Source: Prevotella sp. (GTDB lineage: Bacteria > Bacillota > Clostridia > Oscillospirales > Ruminococcaceae). Taken from it: 5,831 nucleotides of DNA. The DNA is taken from contig JAMPIC010000054.1 in NCBI GenBank assembly GCA_023663025.1, positions 1-5,831 on the forward strand, read 5' to 3'. Below are positions 1 to 5,778 of the stretch, one piece after another (position 1 is the first letter of the stretch; the number at the start of each line of letters is the position of its first letter). The translations under genes and the position numbers were made by a program. The notes beneath the pieces were generated by a model. The model had not been told where the DNA came from. It was given only the letters and a program-made list of their open reading frames with translations, and did not search any database.

Positions 1-23
1 CTGTCGCGTTTCTCACCTCCTGC

Positions 24-154
24 TCCGTTTCGGACGAATGCGCCCTACGGGCGCGAGGGGGATTTCGCCCTCTGCGGAGGGCGACCAGGGGCTCTGCCCC
101 ATGGACCTCGCAGCCTTGAAAGGCTGGCGAACTTTTTAGTTGCGGCTTCGCCGC
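24..154. repeat. Cluster of six consecutive short hairpins
   Basis: Six short inverted repeats follow one another with few spare bases: 24-34 (TCCG/CGGA, loop TTT), 40-54 (GCGCCC/GGGCGC, loop TAC), 65-84 (TCGCCCTC/GAGGGCGA, loop TGCG), 86-104 (GGGGC/GCCCC, loop TCT, extended by CCA/TGG with one bulged A), 111-126 (CAGCCT/AGGCTG, loop TGAA) and 142-154 (GCGGC/GCCGC, loop TTC). All were read directly. From memory, very similar strings (a GGGGCTCTGCCCC hairpin followed by a CAGCC...GGCTG hairpin and a T run) are scattered between genes in many Ruminococcaceae genomes, so I read this as a dispersed intergenic palindromic element. The fifth hairpin is followed six bases later by TTTTT (133-137), so it could weakly terminate plus-strand transcription entering from the left. 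The last hairpin is shared with the 54-bp inverted repeat that starts here. There is no sign of a gene in 1-200. Confidence 0.75.
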
Positions 155-196
155 GCAGGACGCTGACGTTTTGTTTGTGCGCTAAATTACAATTTA
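143..196 (-). repeat. Left copy of window-spanning inverted repeat
   Basis: Read on the minus strand, this 54-bp stretch starts four bases after the stop codon of the solute-binding protein gene and ends in the hairpin CGGC-GAA-GCCG. It matches 5779-5831 read on the plus strand: a block of 19 identical bases (starting TAAATTGTAATTT), a one-base indel, 10 identical bases, one mismatch, 5 identical, 5 mismatched, then 13 identical, giving 47 of 54 aligned columns. AAATT-GT-AATTT inside the first block is itself a small palindrome. Both copies lie directly 3' of a gene and in the same direction as that gene. Whether it acts as a transcript 3' end, a binding site or a passive mobile repeat cannot be told from the sequence. 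Confidence 0.85.
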
Positions 197-200
197 CCCG

Positions 201-1817
201 TTATTTCCGCGAAGCCATATCCTCCCGCACAAGCTCCGTCATGATCTCGCCAAGCCGCTCCGAACCGTTGCTTCTGCACCAATCGGCGATCTCGTCCCAC
301 TTCGCGTCAAACTCCTCGGGGTCTGACTTTATCGCGTTCGGAACTTCCGTCTTGATATAAGTGCCGAGTGTTTCCAGAAGTATCGCCGCTTCGCTCATGG
401 CGGGTATCTCCATATCGCGGACAAGCGTTCTGTCGATTTGCGGCAGCTCGCTTTCGGCGGGGAACATATCCGCCCATATCTTTACGCCGTAAGCCTCCGC
501 TGCGGCTTTTTCGTTTTCCGTCATATTCGAGACATATTCCTCTGCGGCGTATGAATAGAATTTCCCGTCGGAAGTCCTCTCCGCTGTTCCGCGCATGGGG
601 AACGGCTCGGCAAAGTACGCTCCGTGTTGGTCGGGATCGTACTCTCCGTCCGCGCCGAAATTTATCAGAAGCTGCGCTTCGTCCCCGCAAAGCCAGTCAA
701 GGAAACGGAACGCCCTTTCCGGCTCGGCGCAGGACGACGTTATGCCTATCCCCGCTTCGGGGACATACCCATAGTCCGCCGAAAACATAAGCTTGGTATT
801 CCCGTCAAACGCGGCGGGAACGGGACAGTACGCCATGTCCCCGCTGCCCACAGAAGCAAGGGAATTTTCCGCGTCGGCTGCCGCTGCGGGACTTCCGTTT
901 ATGAGACGGTCGATGTAGCCGTCGTGCCTGAGCGAAAAGGACATACCGTCCAGCACTCCGTCGCTGTAAAGACCGTTCAGCCACCGCATATAGTCCTTTA
1001 CGCGGGGGTCTGTCCACTTGTAGACAGCCTCGCCCGTTTCGTTATCCACCAAAAACTCGCCGTCGTCGGGATAGCCGAGGACATAGTTCACCCGTGCGCT
1101 TACGGTGTCCGTCCACTGCTGAATGGGCGCACCGCACAGCAGCAGACCCGTGGACTGCGGGTGCAGCTCCTTGTAGTTTCTCAGACAGTCCCCCAACTGT
1201 TCGATCGTTTTTATTTCGGGATAGCCAAGCTCCTCCAGCACGGAGTACCGCACCTGAAACGCGCCGTCGGCGGTGAACCTTTCGGGGGACGAGCCGCCCG
1301 TCCCGAAAGTGTAGAGCTTGCCGTCGGCGGCTCTCAGACGGTCAAGCTTATCTCCGTACAGCGCGGCAAAATTCCCGCCGTATTCTTCCGTAAAACCGTC
1401 AAGAGGGATAAACAAACCGTTTTCCGTCTGCGTATCGGTCTCGCCGCCCGCGTATACAAGGTCGGGGACTTCCCCCGAATCCAGAAGCTCGGTCAGGGAG
1501 TTTTCGTTTTCGGCGACGGTGATCTCGAGGGTAACGCCCGTCCGCGCGGTTATTTCCTCGGCGGCTTCGCCCTCAAAGGAAACACCGCTGTCCGTATCGT
1601 TTATGAACAGAGTAAAGGTGACGGGGGACGTATCCATGGGCGGCGTGCCGCTCTCCTCGGAAACGGCGGTCTCTTCCGCGTCAGCGCCGCCGGCGGAAAC
1701 GCTCTCCGAAGCCGCCGGGGAAACGCTTTCGGCGGGGACGTCCGAACCCTCCCCCGAGCAGCCGCAAAGCTGTACCGCAAGCGCGGCGGATACTATAAAA
1801 GGTAATGTTTTCTTCAT
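201..1817 (-). CDS. Extracellular solute-binding lipoprotein (ABC importer, family 1-like)
   Basis: The 538-residue product is a probable substrate-capture lipoprotein of an ABC importer, tethered to the outer face of the membrane. A short signal peptide (residues 1-19) ends in the lipobox LCGC, predicting lipid attachment at Cys20. A Ser/Glu/Ala-rich linker follows to about residue 63, then the binding domain. The block near residues 356-392 (GIGITSSCAEPERAFRFLDW, then EAQLLINFGADGEY) is the pattern of the large 500-residue sugar-type binding proteins (LplA/YesO-like): a placed-substrate loop followed by 'AFRFLDWL...L.NFG..G'. The C-terminus has the usual AKWDE...IM segment (505-526). The start is fixed by GGAGG at 1824-1828, six bases before ATG. 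No permease or ATPase gene is adjacent, so the partner must lie elsewhere, or the protein serves as a sensor. The substrate cannot be deduced; a sugar or oligosaccharide is a guess. The family call is firm. Confidence 0.88.
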   Translation of the reverse strand: MKKTLPFIVSAALAVQLCGCSGEGSDVPAESVSPAASESVSAGGADAEETAVSEESGTPPMDTSPVTFTLFINDTDSGVSFEGEAAEEITARTGVTLEITVAENENSLTELLDSGEVPDLVYAGGETDTQTENGLFIPLDGFTEEYGGNFAALYGDKLDRLRAADGKLYTFGTGGSSPERFTADGAFQVRYSVLEELGYPEIKTIEQLGDCLRNYKELHPQSTGLLLCGAPIQQWTDTVSARVNYVLGYPDDGEFLVDNETGEAVYKWTDPRVKDYMRWLNGLYSDGVLDGMSFSLRHDGYIDRLINGSPAAAADAENSLASVGSGDMAYCPVPAAFDGNTKLMFSADYGYVPEAGIGITSSCAEPERAFRFLDWLCGDEAQLLINFGADGEYDPDQHGAYFAEPFPMRGTAERTSDGKFYSYAAEEYVSNMTENEKAAAEAYGVKIWADMFPAESELPQIDRTLVRDMEIPAMSEAAILLETLGTYIKTEVPNAIKSDPEEFDAKWDEIADWCRSNGSERLGEIMTELVREDMASRK

Positions 1818-1840
1818 TTCTATCCTCCGAATATAAGTTG

Positions 1841-1869
1841 CTTATAGGAATAATGTACCACATTTTTAA
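1841..1869 (-). promoter_or_regulatory. Candidate promoter of the solute-binding protein gene
   Basis: On the minus strand, TTAAAA (1864-1869) and TATAAG (1841-1846) are separated by 17 bases, with a predicted leader of about 20 bases before the ATG at 1817 that includes the GGAGG site. The -10 matches 5 of 6 and the -35 only 4 of 6. An alternative is TGG-TACATT a few bases upstream, which has an extended -10 but a poor -35. The rest of the spacer is AT-rich and gives many chance matches. Confidence 0.4.
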
Positions 1870-1974
1870 TGCCCGCTGAATACAATATTTTAACATTTTT
1901 TACTGCAATAATTTCATCTTTTGCCGTTTTTTCAAAAAAATTATTTGTTTTTTATCGGAAAATGAAAATTTCGC

Positions 1975-2003
1975 TTGAAAAACGTCCGATTGTGTAGTAT
2001 AAT
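1975..2003 (+). promoter_or_regulatory. Sigma-A promoter of the SGNH hydrolase gene
   Basis: TTGAAA (1975-1980), exactly 17 bases, then a perfect TATAAT (1998-2003). Transcription should start near 2010, giving a leader of about 40 bases. The 50 bases upstream carry A and T tracts (1927-1932, 1934-1940, 1948-1953, 1959-1962), which could act as an UP element or a bent segment. This start site also argues against ATG 2012 as the start codon, as it would leave no ribosome binding site. Confidence 0.85.
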
Positions 2004-2050
2004 AAAAAAGTATGATTATTGAAATTCAAACGATACAGAAAGGATATCGT

Positions 2051-3157
2051 ATGTCAACTATGCCGAAAAGAACTTCATTTGCCGATATCGCAGTAAACGC
2101 CGCGCTTATCCTTATGTCGGCAGCGGCGGCTGTTCTGCTTTGCATATATCTTTTGGGGGGACGGGCAGACAACAGCTCCGCCGACAGCGGCGCTCCCCAT
2201 GTAATAAACGCCTCCGAGACCGAGCCTGTTCGGACTTCCGTGACCGAGGCTATGGAAACGACCGTTGTCTCCGAAGAGCCCGCCGTTTCCGAAACCGAAA
2301 CCGAACCCGAGCCGGAACCCGAAATAGGCGTGTACTCCCCCGCTTTCTTTGAAAAAGCCCTTTTCATAGGCGACTCCCTTTCGGTGGGACTTATCAACTA
2401 CGAGTTCCTGCCCCCCGAAAACGTCTTTGCAAAGGCGGGAATTACCCCCTCGCTGGCTTCGGCCACGGTGATAGACGATATATCCGTGTTCGACAAGGCG
2501 CGGAGCGTCGACCCCGAATACATCTGCATAATGCTGGGAACTAACGGCATCGCCTATGTGGAGGGACAGCAGATGTCCGAGGAGCTTGGCGATTTCATCG
2601 ATATGATCGCCAAAACCTGTCCCAATGCCAAAATAGCCATAGCCTCCGTACCGCCAATTACCCAAAAGCACGAGGCGGAAAAACCCGAACAGCTGGAAGC
2701 GATAATCGCCTACAACGGATTTGTGAAGCAGCTTGCAGAGGAAAAATCCGTCGCCTTTGCGGACGTGTTCTCTCTGCTTGAGGACGAGACGAGCTACCTC
2801 GGTTCGCGCTACGCGGAGCACGACGGTCTGCACCTGAAAATACACGCTTATCCCGTGATACTCGGGGCTTTCCAGACCGCCCTTATCGAGTACTACGGCG
2901 TGGAATTTATGCCCCCTCCGGAACTTCCCGAAACGGAAGCGGTATCCGCCGCAGTTTCCGCGGGAACGGTCGTGTTTGTTCCCTCGGAAACGGGCGCAGC
3001 GTCCGATACGGAAACGCTGCCGGAAGCGGAAGAGCTTTCCTCCGACAGCCTGTCCGACCCGGACATTTTGTCCGATACGGGCGTTTCGACCGATACTGGC
3101 GTTTCGTCAGATACGGACGGCTTGGAGGACGCGGACGAGCTGCCCGACGGAGAATGA
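2051..3157 (+). CDS. Membrane-anchored SGNH/GDSL-family hydrolase
   Basis: The 368-residue product is a probable cell-surface esterase or deacetylase. A short cytoplasmic N-terminus and one membrane helix (about 14-37) are followed by an acidic Ser/Thr/Glu/Pro linker (38-92), the catalytic domain (about 100-285), and a disordered acidic tail (about 290-368). The SGNH signatures are visible: FIGDSLS with nucleophile Ser109, LGTNG (162-166; block III, Asn165 in the oxyanion hole), SVPPIT (199-204), and DGLH (258-261) with Asp258 and His261 completing the triad. The glycine of block II was not placed. The start is chosen at 2051 because AAAGGA (2039-2044) lies six bases upstream; the in-frame ATG at 2012 falls almost on the predicted transcription start. 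Members of this family remove acyl groups from polysaccharides, peptidoglycan or lipids. The substrate here is unknown. It is probably co-transcribed with the DUF4358 lipoprotein gene 71 bases downstream. Confidence 0.88.
   Translation: MSTMPKRTSFADIAVNAALILMSAAAAVLLCIYLLGGRADNSSADSGAPHVINASETEPVRTSVTEAMETTVVSEEPAVSETETEPEPEPEIGVYSPAFFEKALFIGDSLSVGLINYEFLPPENVFAKAGITPSLASATVIDDISVFDKARSVDPEYICIMLGTNGIAYVEGQQMSEELGDFIDMIAKTCPNAKIAIASVPPITQKHEAEKPEQLEAIIAYNGFVKQLAEEKSVAFADVFSLLEDETSYLGSRYAEHDGLHLKIHAYPVILGAFQTALIEYYGVEFMPPPELPETEAVSAAVSAGTVVFVPSETGAASDTETLPEAEELSSDSLSDPDILSDTGVSTDTGVSSDTDGLEDADELPDGE
3053..3121 (+). repeat. In-frame 18-bp tandem repeat in hydrolase tail
   Basis: Four head-to-tail units of 18 bases (the last one incomplete at DNA level) start at 3053, 3071, 3089 and 3107 and encode the hexapeptides SDPDIL, SDTGVS, TDTGVS and SDTDGL. 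The two middle units differ at only two of 18 positions. The repeat keeps the frame, so copy-number change would lengthen or shorten the acidic surface tail without breaking the enzyme. Confidence 0.8.
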
Positions 3158-3215
3158 CTTCGGTACCGCCTTTTCACGCGGCGGCTTATACATAATACAA
3201 AGTTTAATCCATGAA

Positions 3216-3221
3216 AGGAAG
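3216..3221 (+). promoter_or_regulatory. Ribosome binding site that fixes the lipoprotein start
   Basis: AGGAAG lies seven bases before ATG 3229. An in-frame ATG at 3211 precedes this site, so taking it as the start would place the ribosome binding site inside the gene and add six residues ahead of a normal lipoprotein signal peptide. The start at 3229 is preferred. Confidence 0.8.
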
Positions 3222-3228
3222 ATATTTT

Positions 3229-3774
3229 ATGAAAAGATCATTCGTTATCGCGGCGGCGCTCTCCGCGCTGCTGCTTGCCTCCTGCTCGGACGGGCAGCCC
3301 GACGTTCCCGTAAACGCCACTGTGGATACCTCCGCCGAAGCGCAGGAAGCGCAGTCCGAAGCTCCCGCAGAGCCTGCCGCGCCCGTTTCCGACGTTACCG
3401 CGGCGGACATCACGGCGGCTGTCACCGCAGAGATAGAAATTCCCTCCGCAGTGGAAAAAAGCATCGACAACATAGGCGCGTTCTACGACGTGGATACCGC
3501 TTCGGTAACGGATATGTCCGTACTGATATGCGGCAGCGGAGCTTACCCCGACGAGCTGGCGGTGTTTAAGTTTACCGACGCGGAAGCCGCCAAAGCGGGC
3601 GCGGAAGCCATTCAAAAACGTCTGCAAAACCAGATCGACACCTACTCCGACTACACGCCCGACGAGATGTACAAGCTGGACGACGCTTTCGTCATCACCA
3701 AGGATAACTGGGCGGCAATGGCGGCTTGCTCCGACAACGCCCGCGCCAAAGAGATCATCGAGAGTATGCTGTAA
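3229..3774 (+). CDS. DUF4358 domain lipoprotein
   Basis: The 181-residue product begins with a canonical lipoprotein signal peptide (MKRSF, hydrophobic core, lipobox LASC), so Cys19 should be lipidated and the protein held on the outer face of the membrane. An Ala/Glu/Pro linker (20-58) leads to a domain of about 120 residues. Its landmarks are the DVDTASVTDMSVLICGSGAYPDE region (87-109), AVFKF (111-115), a helix ending in QKRLQNQIDTYSDY (129-142) and a C-terminal AKEIIE helix (173-178). This order (conserved strand, 'ELAVFK', 'RL..Q...Y.DY.P.E', 'AKEII') is that of DUF4358, a family with no known activity. It lies 71 bases after the hydrolase gene with no convincing promoter or terminator between them, so the two probably share a transcript. 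A small GC stem (3166-3170/3180-3184) without a T run lies in the gap. Confidence 0.85.
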   Translation: MKRSFVIAAALSALLLASCSDGQPDVPVNATVDTSAEAQEAQSEAPAEPAAPVSDVTAADITAAVTAEIEIPSAVEKSIDNIGAFYDVDTASVTDMSVLICGSGAYPDELAVFKFTDAEAAKAGAEAIQKRLQNQIDTYSDYTPDEMYKLDDAFVITKDNWAAMAACSDNARAKEIIESML

Positions 3775-3777
3775 AAA

Positions 3778-4146
3778 TTATCCTGCGCCTTTTAGCGCGG
3801 AGGAATTTTCCTCACGGTTCTGCTCCTCGCAGAGAACGTCCATGCGTTCCGATATTTTGCCTTTCCGCTCGTCCGACAACGAGCGGAATTTATTTATCAG
3901 CTCGGTCTCCTTTTCGGGCAGCTCCGATCTTGTCAGACCCTTTTTGCTGTTCGTCCGGCCCGCAACGTAGTCAAGCGACACGCCGTAAAAGTCAGCGAGC
4001 CTTACCGCGCAGTGAAAGGGTATCTCCCGCTTTCCGCTTTCGTAGAGCTGATACTGCTGGCGGGTGATGTTAAGCACTCCGCCGAGCTGCTCCTGGTTCA
4101 GATCCGCGTCCTCGCGCAGGTCTTTCAGCCTTTGGTAATAACGCAC
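3778..4146 (-). CDS. XRE-family helix-turn-helix transcriptional regulator
   Basis: The 122-residue product is a probable DNA-binding repressor. Residues 4-62 form an HTH_3 (Cro/CI-type) domain: LKDLREDADLNQEQLG, then the turn and recognition helix at about 28-40 (TRQQYQLYESGKR), then IPFHCAVRLADFYGVSLDYV, the usual end of this domain. Residues 63-122 are a short charged, helical extension (TELINKFRSLSDERKGKISE) that could mediate dimerisation; no metal site, peptidase or sensor domain is visible. The upstream ribosome binding site is only a G-rich stretch (complement of 4155-4158, eight bases before ATG), so translation may be weak. Its stop codon is three bases from that of the convergent DUF4358 gene. 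Its promoter abuts that of the divergent small membrane protein, the classic arrangement for a regulator controlling itself and that neighbour; this control is inferred. Confidence 0.88.
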   Translation of the reverse strand: MRYYQRLKDLREDADLNQEQLGGVLNITRQQYQLYESGKREIPFHCAVRLADFYGVSLDYVAGRTNSKKGLTRSELPEKETELINKFRSLSDERKGKISERMDVLCEEQNREENSSALKGAG

Positions 4147-4187
4147 ATTTCCGACCCCGTTTCGTCAATATGATGATATAATAATAA

Positions 4188-4196
4188 ATTATACCA
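4188..4196 (-). promoter_or_regulatory. Extended -10 promoter of the XRE regulator gene
   Basis: On the minus strand the sequence reads TGG-TATAAT, a perfect -10 with the TG extension. At 17 bases the -35 position (4211-4216) reads AGCATA, which is poor, so the extended -10 would have to compensate. Transcription should start near 4181 and give a leader of about 35 bases. Confidence 0.65.
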
Positions 4197-4210
4197 CCGA
4201 CATTCGTTCG

Positions 4211-4247
4211 TATGCTTGACTTGCATTTATTAGTGTGCTATAATAAA
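4211..4247. promoter_or_regulatory. Candidate operator(s) for the XRE regulator
   Basis: Two dyads overlie the plus-strand promoter: ATGC (4212-4215) with GCAT (4223-4226), centred on the -35 box, and TTTATTA (4226-4232) with TAATAAA (4241-4247), overlapping the -10 box. A further TAATAAA occurs at 4182-4188, next to the regulator's own -10. Position and symmetry fit repressor sites for an XRE protein, but the DNA is AT-rich and such short dyads can arise by chance. Confidence 0.3.
4216..4244 (+). promoter_or_regulatory. Strong sigma-A promoter of the small membrane protein gene
   Basis: TTGACT (4216-4221), exactly 17 bases, then TATAAT (4239-4244), with a TGC extension directly before the -10. 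It matches the consensus at all but one hexamer position. Transcription should start near 4251, with a 40-base leader. Its -35 box abuts the -35 position of the divergent regulator promoter, so one bound protein could block both. Confidence 0.87.
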
Positions 4248-4290
4248 AATATGCACTTATACAAATGCAGCAAAAAGGAGGCTAAGCGTT

Positions 4291-4539
4291 ATGACCGCTC
4301 TTTTGGCAATATTCGGACTTGCCGTTTTTCTGTTCCTGATACTGGTGAATATGAAGCTGTCCCGGGGAATGGTGGAAGCGGCGAACGACAAGGGGTACTG
4401 CGACAACGACCTGTTCATTTTCTACATATGCTTTTTCCTCGGCGCGCTGGGATATATGTACGTCGCCGCGCTGCCCGACCTGAAGCTTCGGGAAATTCTC
4501 GCGGAGAAAGAGTTTTCCCGCGAAAGCGAAGAGCTTTAG
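4291..4539 (+). CDS. Small two-helix membrane protein, unknown function
   Basis: The 82-residue product has two hydrophobic helices (about 3-20 and 41-62) joined by a charged loop, and ends in a charged tail (LREILAEKEFSRESEEL). The segment from Ala29 to Asp63, with AANDKGY before the second helix and FFLGALGYMYVAALPD within it, resembles a motif I know from many small bacterial membrane proteins, roughly 'A..KG......W...G.....L...LPD', including stand-alone ones and ones attached to SHOCT or zinc-ribbon tails. That family has no firmly known role. AAGGAGG (4275-4281), nine bases before ATG, and a near-consensus promoter support a real, well-expressed gene despite its size. It is divergent from the XRE gene and probably under its control. 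It might be a small membrane-active effector or a membrane-stress protein; the sequence does not distinguish these. Confidence 0.78.
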   Translation: MTALLAIFGLAVFLFLILVNMKLSRGMVEAANDKGYCDNDLFIFYICFFLGALGYMYVAALPDLKLREILAEKEFSRESEEL

Positions 4540-4677
4540 CATTTATACGGCTGCGCGGAACGTGCAACGCTGTCAAAAATTTCGGGAACAATTACCTGTA
4601 ATAAACCCGCCGCCGCGAGACATAAAATAACTGTAAAGCAAATTCGGGAAACGCCGGAAATACTTAGTACGGAGCGG

Positions 4678-5778
4678 GTGCGGTCTGTGGATAAAAAAAC
4701 TGTCAGGGCAATACTTTTAACGGCTTTTCTTGCGGCTGTGCCCATTGCCGCCGCAGTCAAGCCCGAATTTTTCGCGGGACTTCTCTCAAAGGCGGCGGGA
4801 CTTCTCATGCCCGTCTTTCTGGGGGCGGCTATCGCGTTTGTGATGAACATTCCCGTGTGCTGGTTCGGGAAACGTTTCTCGCGGCTCTTCAAGCGGGCGG
4901 GGGACAAGACCGTCTCTGCGCTGTCGGTGGCGGCGGCGTATCTGCTGCTGCTGGCTGCGGGCGCGGGAATCGTATGGATAATCGTACCTCAATTGATCTC
5001 GAGCGTGAAGCTGTTCGCGGGAAATTTTGACAGGTACTACGACAACTTTATGGGATACTGCGCAAAGCTTGAAAGCCGGGACGAGTTCGGCATTTTCTGC
5101 GCCCTGAAAGAAGCGATAGCAAAGCTTAGCGGAAGTATTCCCCAAATGCTGGAAAACGCCTACGGCAAGACCCACGACTTTGCTTCGGGAGTTGCCGATA
5201 TCCTGATAGGGTTTGTGATATCCATTTATATTTTAGTGGGAAAAAGCGACATAAAAAAATTCACCGCCGTGACGGTGAAACGCTTTACCGGGGAACGGTA
5301 CGAAACTGTTCGCAGGCGCTACAGATTGGTTTTTGACATTTTCACCCGTTTTGTCAGCGGGCAGATAACCGAAGCTGTCATTTTAGGCGTGCTGTGCTTT
5401 GTGGGAATGAAGCTTTTCCGTTTTGAGTACGCGCTGCTGATAAGCACGATGATCGGCGTGACCGCGCTTATTCCCGTAGTGGGCGCGATAATCGGGACAA
5501 TACCGTCGGCGCTGCTGCTGTTTTTGATAAGTCCCGTTCGGGCGGTGTGGTTCGTGGTGTTTATAATAGTGCTGCAGCAGCTGGAGAATAATCTTATTTA
5601 TCCGAGAGTGGTGGGGAAAAGTCTGGGCATACCGCCGCTGCTGGTGCTTTTGGCGATACTTTTGGGCGCGGGTATAGGCGGCGCGGCGGGAATGCTGCTG
5701 GGCGTGCCGCTCATGTCGCTGGCTTATGCGGTGGTGCAGGAGAAGCTGTGCGAAACGGAATTGACGCCGGAAACGTGA
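4678..5778 (+). CDS. AI-2E/PF01594-family multi-pass membrane transporter
   Basis: The 366-residue product is an integral membrane protein of the AI-2E transporter family (formerly UPF0118; B. subtilis YtvI type), close to the usual length. Hydrophobic segments lie at about 9-27, 35-58, 79-104, 168-188, 229-247, 251-282, 285-300 and 319-352, with a large external or amphipathic region at about 105-165. Family hallmarks in the C-terminal half are ALIPVVGAIIGTIPSALLL (263-281), QQLENNLIYPRVVGKSLGIP (300-319) and GAAGMLLGVPL (335-345). Known members range from autoinducer-2 export to Na+/H+ or Li+ antiport, so the substrate here is open. The start is a GTG; GGAG (4671-4674) is only three bases ahead of GTG 4678 but twelve ahead of GTG 4687, so either could be used. 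No convincing promoter is seen in the 138 bases since the previous stop; read-through from the small membrane protein gene is possible. Confidence 0.9.
   Translation: MRSVDKKTVRAILLTAFLAAVPIAAAVKPEFFAGLLSKAAGLLMPVFLGAAIAFVMNIPVCWFGKRFSRLFKRAGDKTVSALSVAAAYLLLLAAGAGIVWIIVPQLISSVKLFAGNFDRYYDNFMGYCAKLESRDEFGIFCALKEAIAKLSGSIPQMLENAYGKTHDFASGVADILIGFVISIYILVGKSDIKKFTAVTVKRFTGERYETVRRRYRLVFDIFTRFVSGQITEAVILGVLCFVGMKLFRFEYALLISTMIGVTALIPVVGAIIGTIPSALLLFLISPVRAVWFVVFIIVLQQLENNLIYPRVVGKSLGIPPLLVLLAILLGAGIGGAAGMLLGVPLMSLAYAVVQEKLCETELTPET

Noticed and set aside
12..24. AGGAGGTG-like ribosome binding site on the minus strand near the left edge
   Set aside because: No start codon follows within the remaining bases at usable spacing, so no gene start can be supported inside the window.
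24..196. CRISPR array or riboswitch in the left non-coding region
   Set aside because: The hairpins differ from one another and have no regular repeat-spacer period. No known riboswitch core was recognised, and the region lies downstream of, not ahead of, its neighbouring gene.
624..1805. A 393-codon open frame on the plus strand across the solute-binding protein gene
   Set aside because: It lies entirely opposite the well-supported lipoprotein gene, has no ribosome binding site, and its translation is arginine- and valine-rich with no recognisable domain. GC-rich codons often leave the antisense frame open.
2012..2050. ATG 2012 as the start of the hydrolase
   Set aside because: It falls about two bases after the predicted transcription start and has no ribosome binding site, whereas ATG 2051 has AAAGGA at ideal spacing.
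2075..2845. A 256-codon minus-strand open frame opposite the SGNH hydrolase
   Set aside because: Its sequence is low-complexity Gly/Phe/Arg-rich with no family motif, and the plus-strand frame carries the full SGNH signatures and a proper promoter.
4548..4576. TTGACA on the minus strand (4571-4576) with TATAAA downstream as a promoter
   Set aside because: The spacing is 23 bases, too long for a sigma-A promoter, and it would drive transcription against the small membrane protein gene with no matching gene start.
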